Counted from the first letter of the stretch, positions 48,248 to 56,684 are shown. The stretch: 64,000 nucleotides of DNA from Nonomuraea jabiensis (GCF_014204795.1 NZ_JACHMB010000001.1:3038001-3102000); one strand, 5' to 3'. Numbers and translations are program-made. Notes: a model not told the origin generated them from the sequence alone.

Positions 48248-48820
48248 TCAGACATGCAGGGTGGGCCGGTAGATGAGCTCCTGGGTGTGGCCGTCGAGCG
48301 TCCGGCTCTCGATCAGCTCGAGGTCGAAGTCGGCTGCCCCCTGGAAGATCGGGTCCACTCCGGTCTGACCGGAGATCACGGGGAAGATCGTCACCTGGAC
48401 GCGGTCGACCAGACCGGCGGCCATCAGCGCCCGGTTCATCGACAGGCTGCCGTGCGAGCGCAACGGCACCTCCGACTCCTCCTTGAGCCGGGCGACGACG
48501 TCGACGGCGTCGCCTCTCACGAGGGTCGCGTCCGGCCAGTTGAAGGGTCCTTCGAGGGTCGTCGACACCACGGTTGTCGGCAGGTTCCGCATCCGGGTGT
48601 TCACCGGGTCGCTCACCTGGTTCGGAGCCAGCACCTGCACGAACTGCCGGAAGGTGTTGGCCCCGAGGACCATGCGCTGCTCCTCGCCGTACAAGGCGAG
48701 GCGGCGGTCGAGAAACTCGGGACCTTGCTTGCCCCAGTAGCCGCCCCAGTCGCCGCTGCTGTTGTAGGAGCCGAAGCCGTCCAGGGTGGTGAAGATGTCG
48801 AAGGTGTAGACAGCGGTCAT
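48248..48820 (-). CDS. Dihydrofolate reductase family protein (RibD C-terminal type)
   Basis: A 190-residue protein of the RibD_C/dihydrofolate reductase-like family (VYTFDIFTTLDGFGSYNSSG, NTFRQFVQVLAPNQVSDPVN, GSLSMNRALMAAGLVDRVQV, TIFPVISGQTGVDPIFQGA). These proteins reduce pterin- or pyrimidine-like substrates or are of unknown role. It is the last gene before the damaged sigma locus on the same strand. Confidence 0.88.
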   Translation of the reverse strand: MTAVYTFDIFTTLDGFGSYNSSGDWGGYWGKQGPEFLDRRLALYGEEQRMVLGANTFRQFVQVLAPNQVSDPVNTRMRNLPTTVVSTTLEGPFNWPDATLVRGDAVDVVARLKEESEVPLRSHGSLSMNRALMAAGLVDRVQVTIFPVISGQTGVDPIFQGAADFDLELIESRTLDGHTQELIYRPTLHV

Positions 48821-48851
48821 GATGCTCTCCTTGAACGTTTGATTGACGACA

Positions 48852-50000
48852 TCACCTAAGGGAGATCAACGCGGCCAGGTGATGCAGCGAGTTGATGAGG
48901 TGCTCGCGGCCGAAGGAGCGCCCGTCGCGTCTGCAGGAAGGTTCGTTCGGTGTCGTTGGTGGCCAGGGCGATGGCCTCGTCGTAGGCGGCGCGGGCATCG
49001 GCGGTACGGCCGAGGCGGGCGAGCAGTCCGCGCGGGCGGCGGGCAGCAGGTGGTAGCCGGGCAGGTCCAGCTCGTCGATGGCGGCCAGCGCCTGCGCCGG
49101 ACCGTGCACCTCGGCGACGGCGACCGCGCGGTTGAGCGTGACGATCGGGGTCGGGGTGTGCTGCAGCAGTTGGTCGTAGAGCGCCAGCACCTGCGTCCAG
49201 TCGGTCGCCGGCCCGTCGGTGTGCACGGCGTTGATCGCGGCCTGCAACTGGTACGGTCCCGGCTGGTTACGGCGCAGGCACCGCCGTACCAGCTCGTGTC
49301 CTTCGGCGATCAGCTCCCGGTTCCACAGCCGCCGGTCCTGCTCGGCGAGCACCACCAGTTCACCCGAAGGCCCCACCCGCGCGGGGCGCCGGGCTTCGGT
49401 GAGCAGGAGCAGCGCCAGCAGCCCGATCACCTCCGGCTCGTCGGGCATCAGCTCGGCGAGCGCCCTGGCCAGGCGGATCGCCTCCAGGCACAGGTCCGTG
49501 CGCAGCAGCGGCCCGGAGGTCGCGCTGTATCCCTCGTTGAACACCAGGTAGAGCACGGTGAGCACCGAGGTCAGCCGGTCGGGGAGTTCGGCGGCGGCGG
49601 GCACCCGGTAGGGGATGCCGGCGTCGCGGATCTTCTTCTTCGCGCGGACGATCCGCTGGGCGACGGTCGCCTCCGGCACCACGCAGGCCCGCGCGATCTC
49701 CGCCACCTCCAGCCCGCCGAGCAGGCGAAGGGTGAGCGCGGTCTGCGCGAGCGGCGACAGCGCCGGGTGGCAGCACGTGAAGATCATGCGGAGCTGGTCG
49801 TCGCGCACCGGTCCCACCTCCTGTGGCTCGTCGGGTTGCTGCAGCAGCAGCGCCTGCGCGTGGCGGGCCTCGCGGGTGGACTCCCGGCGCAGGCGGTCGA
49901 TCGCCCGGTTGCGGGCGGTGGTCACGATCCACGCGCCGGGATTGGGCGGCGGCGTCTCGTCCCACTTCTGGACGGCCACCGCGAACGCGTCCTGTACGGC
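48852..50000 (-). pseudogene. ECF42-type sigma factor, truncated and frameshifted
   Basis: The sigma region 2 begins only at AVQDAFAVAVQKWDETPPPN, then NPGAWIVTTARNRAIDRLRR, AEIARACVVPEATVAQRIVR (region 4), and a long C-terminal extension (LNRAVAVAEVHGPAQALAAI) typical of ECF42. The first 40-50 residues and the start codon are missing; the frame runs straight out of the DGPF gene. Near 49026 the frame shifts: ARAD continues as LLARLGRTADARAAYDEAIA in another frame, as in intact homologues. Two lesions make it a pseudogene. Confidence 0.82.
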
Positions 50001-50332
50001 GGGCGCACCTCGATCGGGGCCCCGCAGGTCAGCGCGCACTTCTCGGCCCAGGCCAGCGCCTGGTCCAGATCGTCGCACCGGATCACCCAGAACCCGCCGA
50101 GCTGCTCCTTCGTCTCGGCGAACGGGCCGTCGGTCATCGTGGTCGTGCCGTTGCCGGGACGGACGACCGTGGTGGAGTGCGAGGGCAGCAGACCGCCGAC
50201 GAACACCCACGAACCGGCGGACTGCATCTCGGCGGTGACCTTGGCCGTCCGGGCCTGCTGCTCCTGCATCTCCTCTTCGGACAGCGACGGCGCGCTCTCG
50301 TCGAACTGGACGGCGAGCAGGTACTTCTTCAT
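49922..50332 (-). CDS. DGPF/YCII-type protein with a foreign C-terminal tail
   Basis: The first 111 residues are a complete YCII-related (DGPF) domain: MKKYLLAVQFDESAPSLSEE, MTDGPFAETKEQLGGFWVIR, EKCALTCGAPIEVRP. From 50000 on, the frame reads an Arg-rich tail (PYRTRSRWPSRSGTRRRRPI) that is really the out-of-frame start of the sigma gene. The natural stop has been deleted. The DGPF domain may still fold. In intact loci it is the partner of an ECF42 sigma factor. Confidence 0.75.
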   Translation of the reverse strand: MKKYLLAVQFDESAPSLSEEEMQEQQARTAKVTAEMQSAGSWVFVGGLLPSHSTTVVRPGNGTTTMTDGPFAETKEQLGGFWVIRCDDLDQALAWAEKCALTCGAPIEVRPPYRTRSRWPSRSGTRRRRPIPARGS

Positions 50333-50353
50333 GACGGACTCCTTGGAAAGGGA

Positions 50354-50557
50354 TCAGGCGGACAGGCGGCGGGCGATGACCGGGATCACGATGGCGGCGG
50401 CGACCACGTGCGTCAACATCAGCAGCGCGCCGCCGACGACGAGGCTGATGCCGGCGAACTCACCCGCCCTGGCAACGGCCGCGGTCGCCGCGACGGCAGC
50501 GGCGGTCAGACCGCCGGTGATCAGTGGTTCGGCGGGAGCGGTGGTGGTGACGGACAT
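50354..50557 (-). CDS. Small membrane protein
   Basis: A 67-residue protein with two membrane helices (GLTAAAVAATAAVARAGEF and LVVGGALLMLTHVVAAAIVI) and a C-terminal RRLSA. GGAGGTCC precedes ATG 50557. It is 21 bp upstream of the DGPF gene in the same direction. Family not recognised; possibly a shortened DUF6069-like protein. Confidence 0.6.
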   Translation of the reverse strand: MSVTTTAPAEPLITGGLTAAAVAATAAVARAGEFAGISLVVGGALLMLTHVVAAAIVIPVIARRLSA

Positions 50558-50724
50558 CGTGGACCTCCGGTGAGTGGCGACCGGCCCGTTGCCCGGTCTC
50601 TCACCTTGGCTACGAACGCGCTCGACGCCAATCGACACCCGCACAGAAAAATCCGGATCTCGAATCCTTCGGCGGGTGTGGCGCCTCTCATATGCGTTCC
50701 GTCATCGACGAATGAGAGGTTGTC

Positions 50725-50817
50725 GTGATCGTTGCTGTGGGCGTCGCCGTCGCCGTCGTACTCATCTGCACCTGTAGCGTGGTCGTGCTGCGGCGGAGGA
50801 GGCGTGCGCGTGGCTGA
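50725..50817 (+). CDS. 30-residue single-pass membrane peptide upstream of ECF sigma
   Basis: GTG 50725 opens a short frame reading VIVAVGVAVAVVLICTCSVV then VLRRRRRARG. It has one hydrophobic helix and a positive-inside Arg cluster, an AGAGGT site 5 nt upstream, and its TGA overlaps the sigma start (GTG 50810) by 8 bp, so it could couple translation. The protein-like character may be partly due to GC-rich composition, so the call is tentative. Confidence 0.4.
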   Translation: MIVAVGVAVAVVLICTCSVVVLRRRRRARG

Positions 50818-51355
50818 GACGAGGGCCTGGCCGGACGAGGCGGTGATCGCGGCGGCCCGGGACGGCGACGCCGAGTCGATCGCCGCGCTGGTGTCGGGCG
50901 CGCACCCGCACGTGCGGCGCTTCGCCCGCCACCTGTGCGCCACGCCGGAGGACGCCGAGGACGCGGCGCAGGAGGCGTTGATCGTCCTCTACCGCAAGAT
51001 CGGTACGCTGCGGGCCACCGGCGCTCTGGTGTCGTGGATGTTCCGGATCATCCGCAACGAATGCGTACGCCGGGCCAGGCTGGCCCTGCGGCCACCGCCT
51101 CCCCTCCACGGTGCCGTCATGCGGTCCGCCGAAGAGGAGGTGTTCCAGCGGCTGGAGGCGGCGCGGGTGGCGGCGGCCATCGCGGCGCTGCCCGCCGACC
51201 AGCGGCAGGTGCTGATCATGCGGGACGTCCAGGGCCTCAGCGGCCGGATGACCGCCGACGCGCTGGGCCTGACGGTGGCGGCGATGAAGTCGCGCCTGCA
51301 CCGCGCCCGCGCGGCCGTGCAGCACCGGCTGGGCGAGGGGGCGTGCGATGAGTGA
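50810..51355 (+). CDS. ECF RNA polymerase sigma factor
   Basis: A 181-residue ECF sigma. Region 2: AALVSGAHPHVRRFARHLCA, TPEDAEDAAQEALIVLYRKI, SWMFRIIRNECVRRARL. Region 4: IAALPADQRQVLIMRDVQGL and TADALGLTVAAMKSRLHRAR. GTG 50810 has GGAGGAGG 7 nt upstream. An anti-sigma gene is not obvious; the next gene, overlapping by 8 bp, is a small membrane protein with cysteines that could take that role (inference). Confidence 0.92.
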   Translation: MAETRAWPDEAVIAAARDGDAESIAALVSGAHPHVRRFARHLCATPEDAEDAAQEALIVLYRKIGTLRATGALVSWMFRIIRNECVRRARLALRPPPPLHGAVMRSAEEEVFQRLEAARVAAAIAALPADQRQVLIMRDVQGLSGRMTADALGLTVAAMKSRLHRARAAVQHRLGEGACDE

Positions 51356-51614
51356 CGGGCACGAGTTCGCCAGCGCGTCGCTGCCGCGGCACCTGGCGCG
51401 TGGCGTGGTGGGGTTCGGGGCACTGATCGGCTCGTTCGCGCTGATCCCGGTGATCGGGCCGGTCAGCCTGGTGCTGGCGCCGGTGGCGCTGCTGGCCTTC
51501 CGCGGGTGCCCGACGTGCTGGCTGATCGGGCTGGCGCAGACGATCTCGAGGGGACGGTTGCGGCGGTCGTGTACGGACGGCGTGTGCGAGCTGCACGTCG
51601 CCAAGAGGACGTAG
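51348..51614 (+). CDS. Small membrane protein with CPTCW motif
   Basis: An 88-residue protein with one or two hydrophobic segments (LARGVVGFGALIGSFALIPV, IGPVSLVLAPVALLAF) followed by RGCPTCWLIGLAQTISRGRL and a Cys pair in RRSCTDGVCELH. The start overlaps the ECF sigma end. The C-x2-C pair suggests a redox or metal role. Confidence 0.65.
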   Translation: MSDGHEFASASLPRHLARGVVGFGALIGSFALIPVIGPVSLVLAPVALLAFRGCPTCWLIGLAQTISRGRLRRSCTDGVCELHVAKRT

Positions 51615-51630
51615 CCCCCGGAAGGGGAGG

Positions 51631-52019
51631 GCGGGCCATGGCCATGGTCCGGAGGCGTTCGGGGCCAGTATGGCGGCGGCCTCGTTCGACGAGGCGGACT
51701 GGGCCGCGGTGCGGTCGCACGACACCGTCGGCTACCTGCTGTCCGCGCCGACCGGGGCCGCTGGCTCGCCCCGGCCGATCGAGCGGACGAGGTGCTGGCC
51801 GATCGGGCGGCCGAGGGCACGGACGAGGCCCTGGCCGACGTACTGGTCAGCGCCTGGGTGAAGCGGCCGATCCACGACGGTCAGGTGCTCTACAGCTGCG
51901 GCATGCACCTGCTCGGCGCCCCCGAGGTGGAGATCGAGGTCGGTGCTGCGCACCGGCCCGTGCGACCGCTACGACGAGGACGATCTGTTCTTCAACCGTA
52001 CGGATACGTCCGGCTGACT
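51631..52019 (+). pseudogene. Multiply frameshifted unknown gene
   Basis: Three short stretches read as one protein only if the frame is changed twice: ASFDEADWAAVRSHDTVGYL (51670 region), VLADRAAEGTDEALADVLVS then AWVKRPIHDGQVLYSCGMHL (51792-51935), and VLRTGPCDRYDEDDLFFNRT (to 52019). None has its own start or ribosome-binding site. The family is not recognised. Confidence 0.6.
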
Positions 52020-52024
52020 CACGG

Positions 52025-53242
52025 CTAGCCGGCCGCGGTCCTCAATTCCGCCGGACGGCGCTCTCGCTGAGCCCAGCGGACGGCGAAGGGGGCCGCCAGG
52101 CCCGTGAGGGCGAACAGCCCTCCGACGACGTACCAGCCGGGACGGCCCCAGGTGACGCAGAGCGCGATGAGCAACGCCGGGCCGAGCCCTTCGGCCAGTC
52201 CGGCGCCCAGCCCGAACACCCCCAGATACTGCCCCGTGGCGTGCTCCGGCGCGAGGGCGAAGGAGACCTCGAAGCCCGCCGCCGAATGCCACAGCTCGCC
52301 GATCGTATGGATCACCACCGCGATCACCAGGAACGTCGCCGCCCCCCATGCGGGTAACCCGGCGGACAACGGGATCAGCGAGCAGGAGACGAGGAAGGCG
52401 CCGCCCGCCCGGCGGTAGGCACCGCCGCCGGCCGCCGGGGAGTCGACGCCGCGGCTGGCCCGTACCTGGAGCGCGACCACCATGACGGTGCTGATCAGCA
52501 TGGTGCCCGAGACCAGCCAGCGCGGCGCGGCGGTGAATCCGACCAGCCAGAGGGGGATGGCCACGGTGAGCACCTTGAACTGGACGGCCATGATGCCGTC
52601 GAGCGCGGTGAGCAGCAGGTAGGGACGGTCCCGCAGGGCGATCCAGCGGGGCCCGTGGACGGCCGGTCCGGGCGCGACCGGCGGCAGGCAGATCAGGATC
52701 GCGGCGGAGGCGGCGAAGGCGAGGGCGTTGCCGGCCACGAGGAGCCGGTAGGCCATGAAGGTGTCGGCCTGGACGGCCCAGCCGGCCAGCAGGGCGCCGA
52801 AGGAGACGCCGACGTTGGTGACGGCGCGGAGGTAGGCGCGGAACTCCTGGGGCCGGTCGCCGCCGTAGTGTCTGATGAGCGGACTGCGTGCCGCCAGTCC
52901 GGCCGCCTTCGCCCCGGTGGCCGCGCACACGGCGAGGAGGAACGGCCAGAAGCTGTCGGCCAGCACGAAAGCGGCCGTGGCCAGCGCCTGGACGACCAAC
53001 GTGATCGTGTAGACGCCGCGTGCGCCGTGTCGGTCCGCGAGGTGGCCGACGGCGATGCCCAGGGCCAGCGAGGCGATTCCGGCGATGCCGAGCCCCAGGC
53101 CCACCTGGCTCGCCGGGAGGTGCACCCCTTCGGTGAAGTACAGCACTCCGGCGGTCAGGTAGAGGCCGCTGCCGAGGGTGTAGACGAAGTTGGAGGCGGC
53201 GAGGACGCGCTGCGGCCCGGCTTCCGGCACCAGATGGGGCAT
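52025..53242 (-). CDS. MFS transporter
   Basis: A 405-residue MFS protein with 12 helices (LYLTAGVLYFTEGVHLPASQ, GIAVGHLADRHGARGVYTIT with the loop motif, YLGVFGLGAGLAEGLGPALL). ATG 53242 (MPHLVPEAG) has CGGAG upstream; a GTG at 53260 is also open. A perfect palindrome lies just upstream. It lies 37 bp from the aminotransferase stop in the same direction. Confidence 0.88.
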   Translation of the reverse strand: MPHLVPEAGPQRVLAASNFVYTLGSGLYLTAGVLYFTEGVHLPASQVGLGLGIAGIASLALGIAVGHLADRHGARGVYTITLVVQALATAAFVLADSFWPFLLAVCAATGAKAAGLAARSPLIRHYGGDRPQEFRAYLRAVTNVGVSFGALLAGWAVQADTFMAYRLLVAGNALAFAASAAILICLPPVAPGPAVHGPRWIALRDRPYLLLTALDGIMAVQFKVLTVAIPLWLVGFTAAPRWLVSGTMLISTVMVVALQVRASRGVDSPAAGGGAYRRAGGAFLVSCSLIPLSAGLPAWGAATFLVIAVVIHTIGELWHSAAGFEVSFALAPEHATGQYLGVFGLGAGLAEGLGPALLIALCVTWGRPGWYVVGGLFALTGLAAPFAVRWAQRERRPAELRTAAG

Positions 53243-53261
53243 TGACGACGCTCCGGTCACT

Positions 53262-53282
53262 TATTGCGATAGATTCGCAATA
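53262..53282. promoter_or_regulatory. Perfect palindrome TATTGCGA-TAGAT-TCGCAATA
   Basis: An 8-5-8 perfect inverted repeat, 20 bp upstream of the MFS start. The half site resembles operators of ArsR- or MarR-type repressors, but no such regulator gene adjoins the transporter. Confidence 0.8.
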
Positions 53283-53318
53283 GCAAGGTAAGCGCAAATA
53301 TCCGGAACGTCTATGGTG

Positions 53319-54479
53319 TCAGCCGATGGCCAGGCGGAAGCGGTCGCCGAGGCCGGTGAGGCGTTCGACGGGCTCGTTGGCGAACACGAGCCGCAGATAG
53401 TGCCCACCGCTGGGACCCCAGCCGTCCATGGGGGTGGCCGCGACCTTCGCCCGGTCGAACAGGCGCCGGGACAGCTCGGCAGGGGTCAGCCCCAGGGGCC
53501 TGGTGTCCAGGAGGAGCGACCACCCGCCGTGCGGCCGGACGACCGGGTACGCGGCGAGCTGGTTCAGGATCGTCTCGCAGCGCCGCTGCCATTCGGCGGT
53601 GGCGGCGGCGACGTCGGCATCGGCGTCGGGCGCGTCCAGCGCGGTGGCCACGGCGTCCTGTGCCAGGCCGACCTGGCAGACGACGTTGGTCAGGCCGACC
53701 AGGCGGATGTCGGCGACGATGTCGGCGGGGCCGGTCACCCAGCCGACGCGCCAGCCGATGAGCCGCAGCTCCTTGGAGGCCGAACCGACGGTGATGGTCC
53801 GCCGTGCCAGGCCCTCGTGGGCCGCCGGGTGGCTGGGAGGGCGGCCGTCGAAGCGGATGCGTTCCATGGCCGCGTCGTAGATCAGCCAGGCGTCGTGGCG
53901 TTCGCAGGCGTCGGCGAGGGCGGACCAGTGGCGCTCGTCCAGGACGAGGCCGGTCGGCATCGCCGGCCCCATCATCAGGACCGCCGCCGTGCCGGGTCCG
54001 ACGGCGCCGGCGAGCCGTTCGGCGTCGACGGTCCAGCCGCCTGCGGTGGGCTGCGCGGGGACGAAGCGGGGGACGCCGCCCGCGAGCCGGACGCGGTTGA
54101 CCAGGCCGGCGTAGACGGGGTCGCACAGCACGACCTCCTGCCCTGGCTCCACGGTGGCCAGCAGCGTGTTGAGGACGCCGTTGAGCCCGCCGGCCACGCT
54201 GACGCACTCGGTGTCGGCGTCGTAGACGTGCCCGGAGACGCGCCCGACGTGCGCCGCGGCGGCCGCGCGAAGCGAGCGGCGCCCCTGGAACGGCAGATAG
54301 CTGTTGGCCGAGTCGTCGTCGACGGCGGCGCGCGTGGCGGCGAGGGCGACGGCGGGCGGCCGCAGGTCGGTGTCCAGGTTCTCCAGCCGCAAGAACTCCG
54401 GGTCGCCCACGGCGTCGGCCGCGTCGCCGACGGCGTCCACGCCGATGCCAGGGATCTCGCGCAGCCGCGTCACCGTCAT
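53319..54479 (-). CDS. Class I/II aminotransferase (PLP)
   Basis: A 386-residue fold-type I aminotransferase. VGSASKELRLIGWRVGW carries the PLP lysine and the downstream Arg. GLNGVLNTLLATVEPGQEVV, DAWLIYDAAMERIRF (the Asp for the pyridine nitrogen) and the C-terminal GGHYLRLVFANEPVERL complete the fold. It is divergent from the XRE-cupin regulator with a palindrome between. Confidence 0.9.
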   Translation of the reverse strand: MTVTRLREIPGIGVDAVGDAADAVGDPEFLRLENLDTDLRPPAVALAATRAAVDDDSANSYLPFQGRRSLRAAAAAHVGRVSGHVYDADTECVSVAGGLNGVLNTLLATVEPGQEVVLCDPVYAGLVNRVRLAGGVPRFVPAQPTAGGWTVDAERLAGAVGPGTAAVLMMGPAMPTGLVLDERHWSALADACERHDAWLIYDAAMERIRFDGRPPSHPAAHEGLARRTITVGSASKELRLIGWRVGWVTGPADIVADIRLVGLTNVVCQVGLAQDAVATALDAPDADADVAAATAEWQRRCETILNQLAAYPVVRPHGGWSLLLDTRPLGLTPAELSRRLFDRAKVAATPMDGWGPSGGHYLRLVFANEPVERLTGLGDRFRLAIG

Positions 54480-54501
54480 GTCGCCTCCAAAACCATTTTA
54501 T

Positions 54502-54517
54502 TGGTACGTCCATACCA
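54502..54517. promoter_or_regulatory. TGGTA-CGTCCA-TACCA palindrome
   Basis: A perfect 5-6-5 palindrome in the 52-bp spacer between the divergent aminotransferase and XRE-cupin genes. TATGCT (54519-54524) would be the -10 for a leaderless transcript starting at ATG 54532. Confidence 0.6.
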
Positions 54518-54531
54518 CTATGCTGATACGC

Positions 54532-55077
54532 ATGGATCTCGCGCAAGTGGTGGGGACGAACGTGCACCGGCTGCGTACGGCGGCCGGGATATCGCTGGCC
54601 GACCTGGCGTCCGCCGGCGGCATCAGCAAGACCACGCTGCACGGCATCGAGCAGGGCCAGGGCAACCCCACCCTGAGCACCCTGTGGGCCCTGGCCACCG
54701 CGCTGAAGGCGTCCCTCGGCGAGCTGCTGGAGTCGCCCGCCTCGACCGTCGAGGTGGTGCGCGCCGATGACCGGCGGCCGCGGGTCGAGGGCGACGCGGT
54801 CAGCGCGCGTCTTCTCCACCGCATCAGGCTGCGCGGCACCGTGGAGGTCTATGACATCGCCATCGCCGGGAGCACCCAGCACTCCGACGCCCACCTGTCC
54901 GGCGTCGAGGAGTGCCTCGTGCTCACCCACGGACGGGTCACCACCGGACCCGCCGATTCCCCCACCGACCTGGCAGAGGGCGATTCCATCCGGTTCGACG
55001 CCGCCCGCCCGCACCTGTACCGGGGCCACGCCGCGCACAATCGCGCCGTGCTACTCATGGTCCACCCGGAGAGCTGA
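54532..55077 (+). CDS. XRE-cupin transcriptional regulator
   Basis: A 181-residue regulator. N-terminal XRE HTH: VVGTNVHRLRTAAGISLADL, ISKTTLHGIEQGQGNPTLST. C-terminal cupin fold: HLSGVEECLVLTHGRVTTGP, DLAEGDSIRFDAARPHLYRG. ATG 54532 suits a leaderless mRNA; ATG 54520 is an alternative. It probably controls the divergent aminotransferase and the hydrolase 20 bp downstream. Confidence 0.88.
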   Translation: MDLAQVVGTNVHRLRTAAGISLADLASAGGISKTTLHGIEQGQGNPTLSTLWALATALKASLGELLESPASTVEVVRADDRRPRVEGDAVSARLLHRIRLRGTVEVYDIAIAGSTQHSDAHLSGVEECLVLTHGRVTTGPADSPTDLAEGDSIRFDAARPHLYRGHAAHNRAVLLMVHPES

Positions 55078-55097
55078 CCAGAGGGGAGAAAGAGCTC

Positions 55098-55925
55098 ATG
55101 ACCGTCCCCGACGTGTCCGAGCTGCGCGAAGGCTCACGCAGGCGGGCCGCCGACCGGCCCCAGGGCCCCGCACAGGCCGGTGTGGAGGACCTGCACGGGC
55201 CGGGCGGGCTGCCGCTGCGCCACTACCGGCCCTCCGAACAGGCCCGGCCGCTGATGGTGTTCGCCCATGGCGGCGCGTTCGTCATCGGCGACCTGGACAC
55301 CCATGACCGCACCTGCCGGCGCATCGCCCACGCCTGCGACGTCGAGGTGCTGGCCGTCGACTACCGGCGCGCGCCCGAGCACCCGTACCCGGCGGCCGTC
55401 GACGACGTGACCGCGGTGCTGCGCTGGGCCCGCCCGGCCGCGGTGGCCGGCGACAGTGCCGGCGGCTACCTGGCCACCATGGCCTGCCTGCGGCTGCGGG
55501 ACGCCGGCGAGCCGGTGCCCGGCCTGCAGATCCTGATCTGCCCCAACACCGACCTGACACTCTCCCAGCCGAGCATCGTCGGCAAGGGCTCCGGTCACTC
55601 GCTGGACGCCGGCTTCCTCGCCTGGGCGATCGAGCTGTGGACGCCCGATCCCGCCGACCGCGTGCCCGCCAGCCCGCTGCTGGCGGCAGACCTGTCCGGA
55701 ATGCCGGACGCCCTCATCGTGACCGCCGAACACGACGCCCTGCGCGACGAGGGCGACGCCTACGCCCGCCGGCTGGCGCAGGCCGGCGTCCACGTGACGC
55801 ACCGGCAGGAGCCCGGCCTGGAGCACGGCTTCATCCAGAACATGGACCTGACCTCCGCGCAGGCGGCCGCCGCGCACGAGCGGCTGTTCGAGGACATCAG
55901 GACCCTGACACGCCGGAGCCGGTGA
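55098..55925 (+). CDS. Alpha/beta hydrolase fold-3 (hormone-sensitive lipase family)
   Basis: A 275-residue esterase. The oxyanion motif is VFAHGGAFVIGDLDTHD (HGG-type), the nucleophile GDSAGGYLA (Ser), and the acid/base residues lie in IVTAEHDALRDEGDAY and QEPGLEHGFIQN. The order HGG, GDSAGG, D, H is that of the HSL family. GAGGGGAGAAAGAG precedes ATG 55098. Same strand as the XRE-cupin gene. Confidence 0.92.
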   Translation: MTVPDVSELREGSRRRAADRPQGPAQAGVEDLHGPGGLPLRHYRPSEQARPLMVFAHGGAFVIGDLDTHDRTCRRIAHACDVEVLAVDYRRAPEHPYPAAVDDVTAVLRWARPAAVAGDSAGGYLATMACLRLRDAGEPVPGLQILICPNTDLTLSQPSIVGKGSGHSLDAGFLAWAIELWTPDPADRVPASPLLAADLSGMPDALIVTAEHDALRDEGDAYARRLAQAGVHVTHRQEPGLEHGFIQNMDLTSAQAAAAHERLFEDIRTLTRRSR

Positions 55926-56193
55926 TCAGGGGGCAGATCTTCCGGTACGGCAGGCCGGGCAGATACTCCTGCCACTCCGCGCGCGTCAGCGAGCGCCCGG
56001 CCCGGGCGCAGACGGCCGCGGCCGTGCGCTCCGGATCGACGGAGACCGCGCGCAGCACGCCCGCCTCGTCGATGGTACGGAGCACCGCGCCACCGGATCC
56101 GAACGCCGCCGCCATCAATGGCTCGTCCGCCCCGGCGGCCGACGACCCGAGCTTGCGAGGCGTGATGGGGTCCCGTTGTCCCTCGTCGATCAT
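55897..56193 (-). CDS. Small protein matching the C-terminal end of WD40/STAND proteins
   Basis: A 98-residue protein. SVDPERTAAAVCARAGRSLT and RAEWQEYLPGLPYRKICP is the conserved end (LTRAEWxxYLPGxPYRxTCP) of large actinomycete NACHT/WD40 proteins. The preceding propeller and STAND domains are absent. It begins in an ATGA overlap with the upstream gene, so it is probably translated. Its 3' end overlaps the convergent hydrolase by 29 bp. Confidence 0.6.
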   Translation of the reverse strand: MIDEGQRDPITPRKLGSSAAGADEPLMAAAFGSGGAVLRTIDEAGVLRAVSVDPERTAAAVCARAGRSLTRAEWQEYLPGLPYRKICPLITGSGVSGS

Positions 56194-56684
56194 CCGGCGG
56201 CGCCATGGCCGGGGAAGAGGCCCTGAAGGAGCGTGTAGCCCGGCATGCGTTCGGCCGGACGCACGCCCACGGTGAACATCTCCGGCTCGTCGAACACCGG
56301 CTCGCCGTTCGGGCGGCGCGCGTACGGGACGCGCCCGTAGTCCACGCCGTCGTTCTGATCGAAGCTCATCCAGGTGATCGCCTCCTGCTCCCCGTCGAGC
56401 AGCGGGAGGTTCGAGACGGCTCGGCTGAAGACCTTGTCCGGTGTGATCACCCACACCTGGGGGACCGCGAAGATCCATCGCGTCGCGGCGATCTCCTGCG
56501 CCTTGGCGGCGGCTCGGTTCTCGAAGTCGGCCGCCGACTGCTGATCGCGAAGGTAGTCGTAGTCGCTGAGCACGAGCCGGCGTTCGCCCTGGAGCGCGAC
56601 GATGGCGGGGCAGTCGCGAGCGAGGATGTTCTTCTCCAGCCGGGCGATCACGTCGAAGAGCAACGTGGCCGTCTCGTCGTTCAT
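56190..56684 (-). CDS. Hypothetical protein
   Basis: A 164-residue protein (MNDETATLLFDVIARLEKNI, LARDCPAIVALQGERRLVLS, AKAQEIAATRWIFAVPQVWV, FDQNDGVDYGRVPYARRPNG). Not recognised. It reads as a cytoplasmic alpha/beta protein without signal or membrane helix. It precedes the WD40-tail gene by ATGA overlap and lies 60 bp downstream of the Rrf2 regulator in the same direction. Confidence 0.6.
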   Translation of the reverse strand: MNDETATLLFDVIARLEKNILARDCPAIVALQGERRLVLSDYDYLRDQQSAADFENRAAAKAQEIAATRWIFAVPQVWVITPDKVFSRAVSNLPLLDGEQEAITWMSFDQNDGVDYGRVPYARRPNGEPVFDEPEMFTVGVRPAERMPGYTLLQGLFPGHGAAG

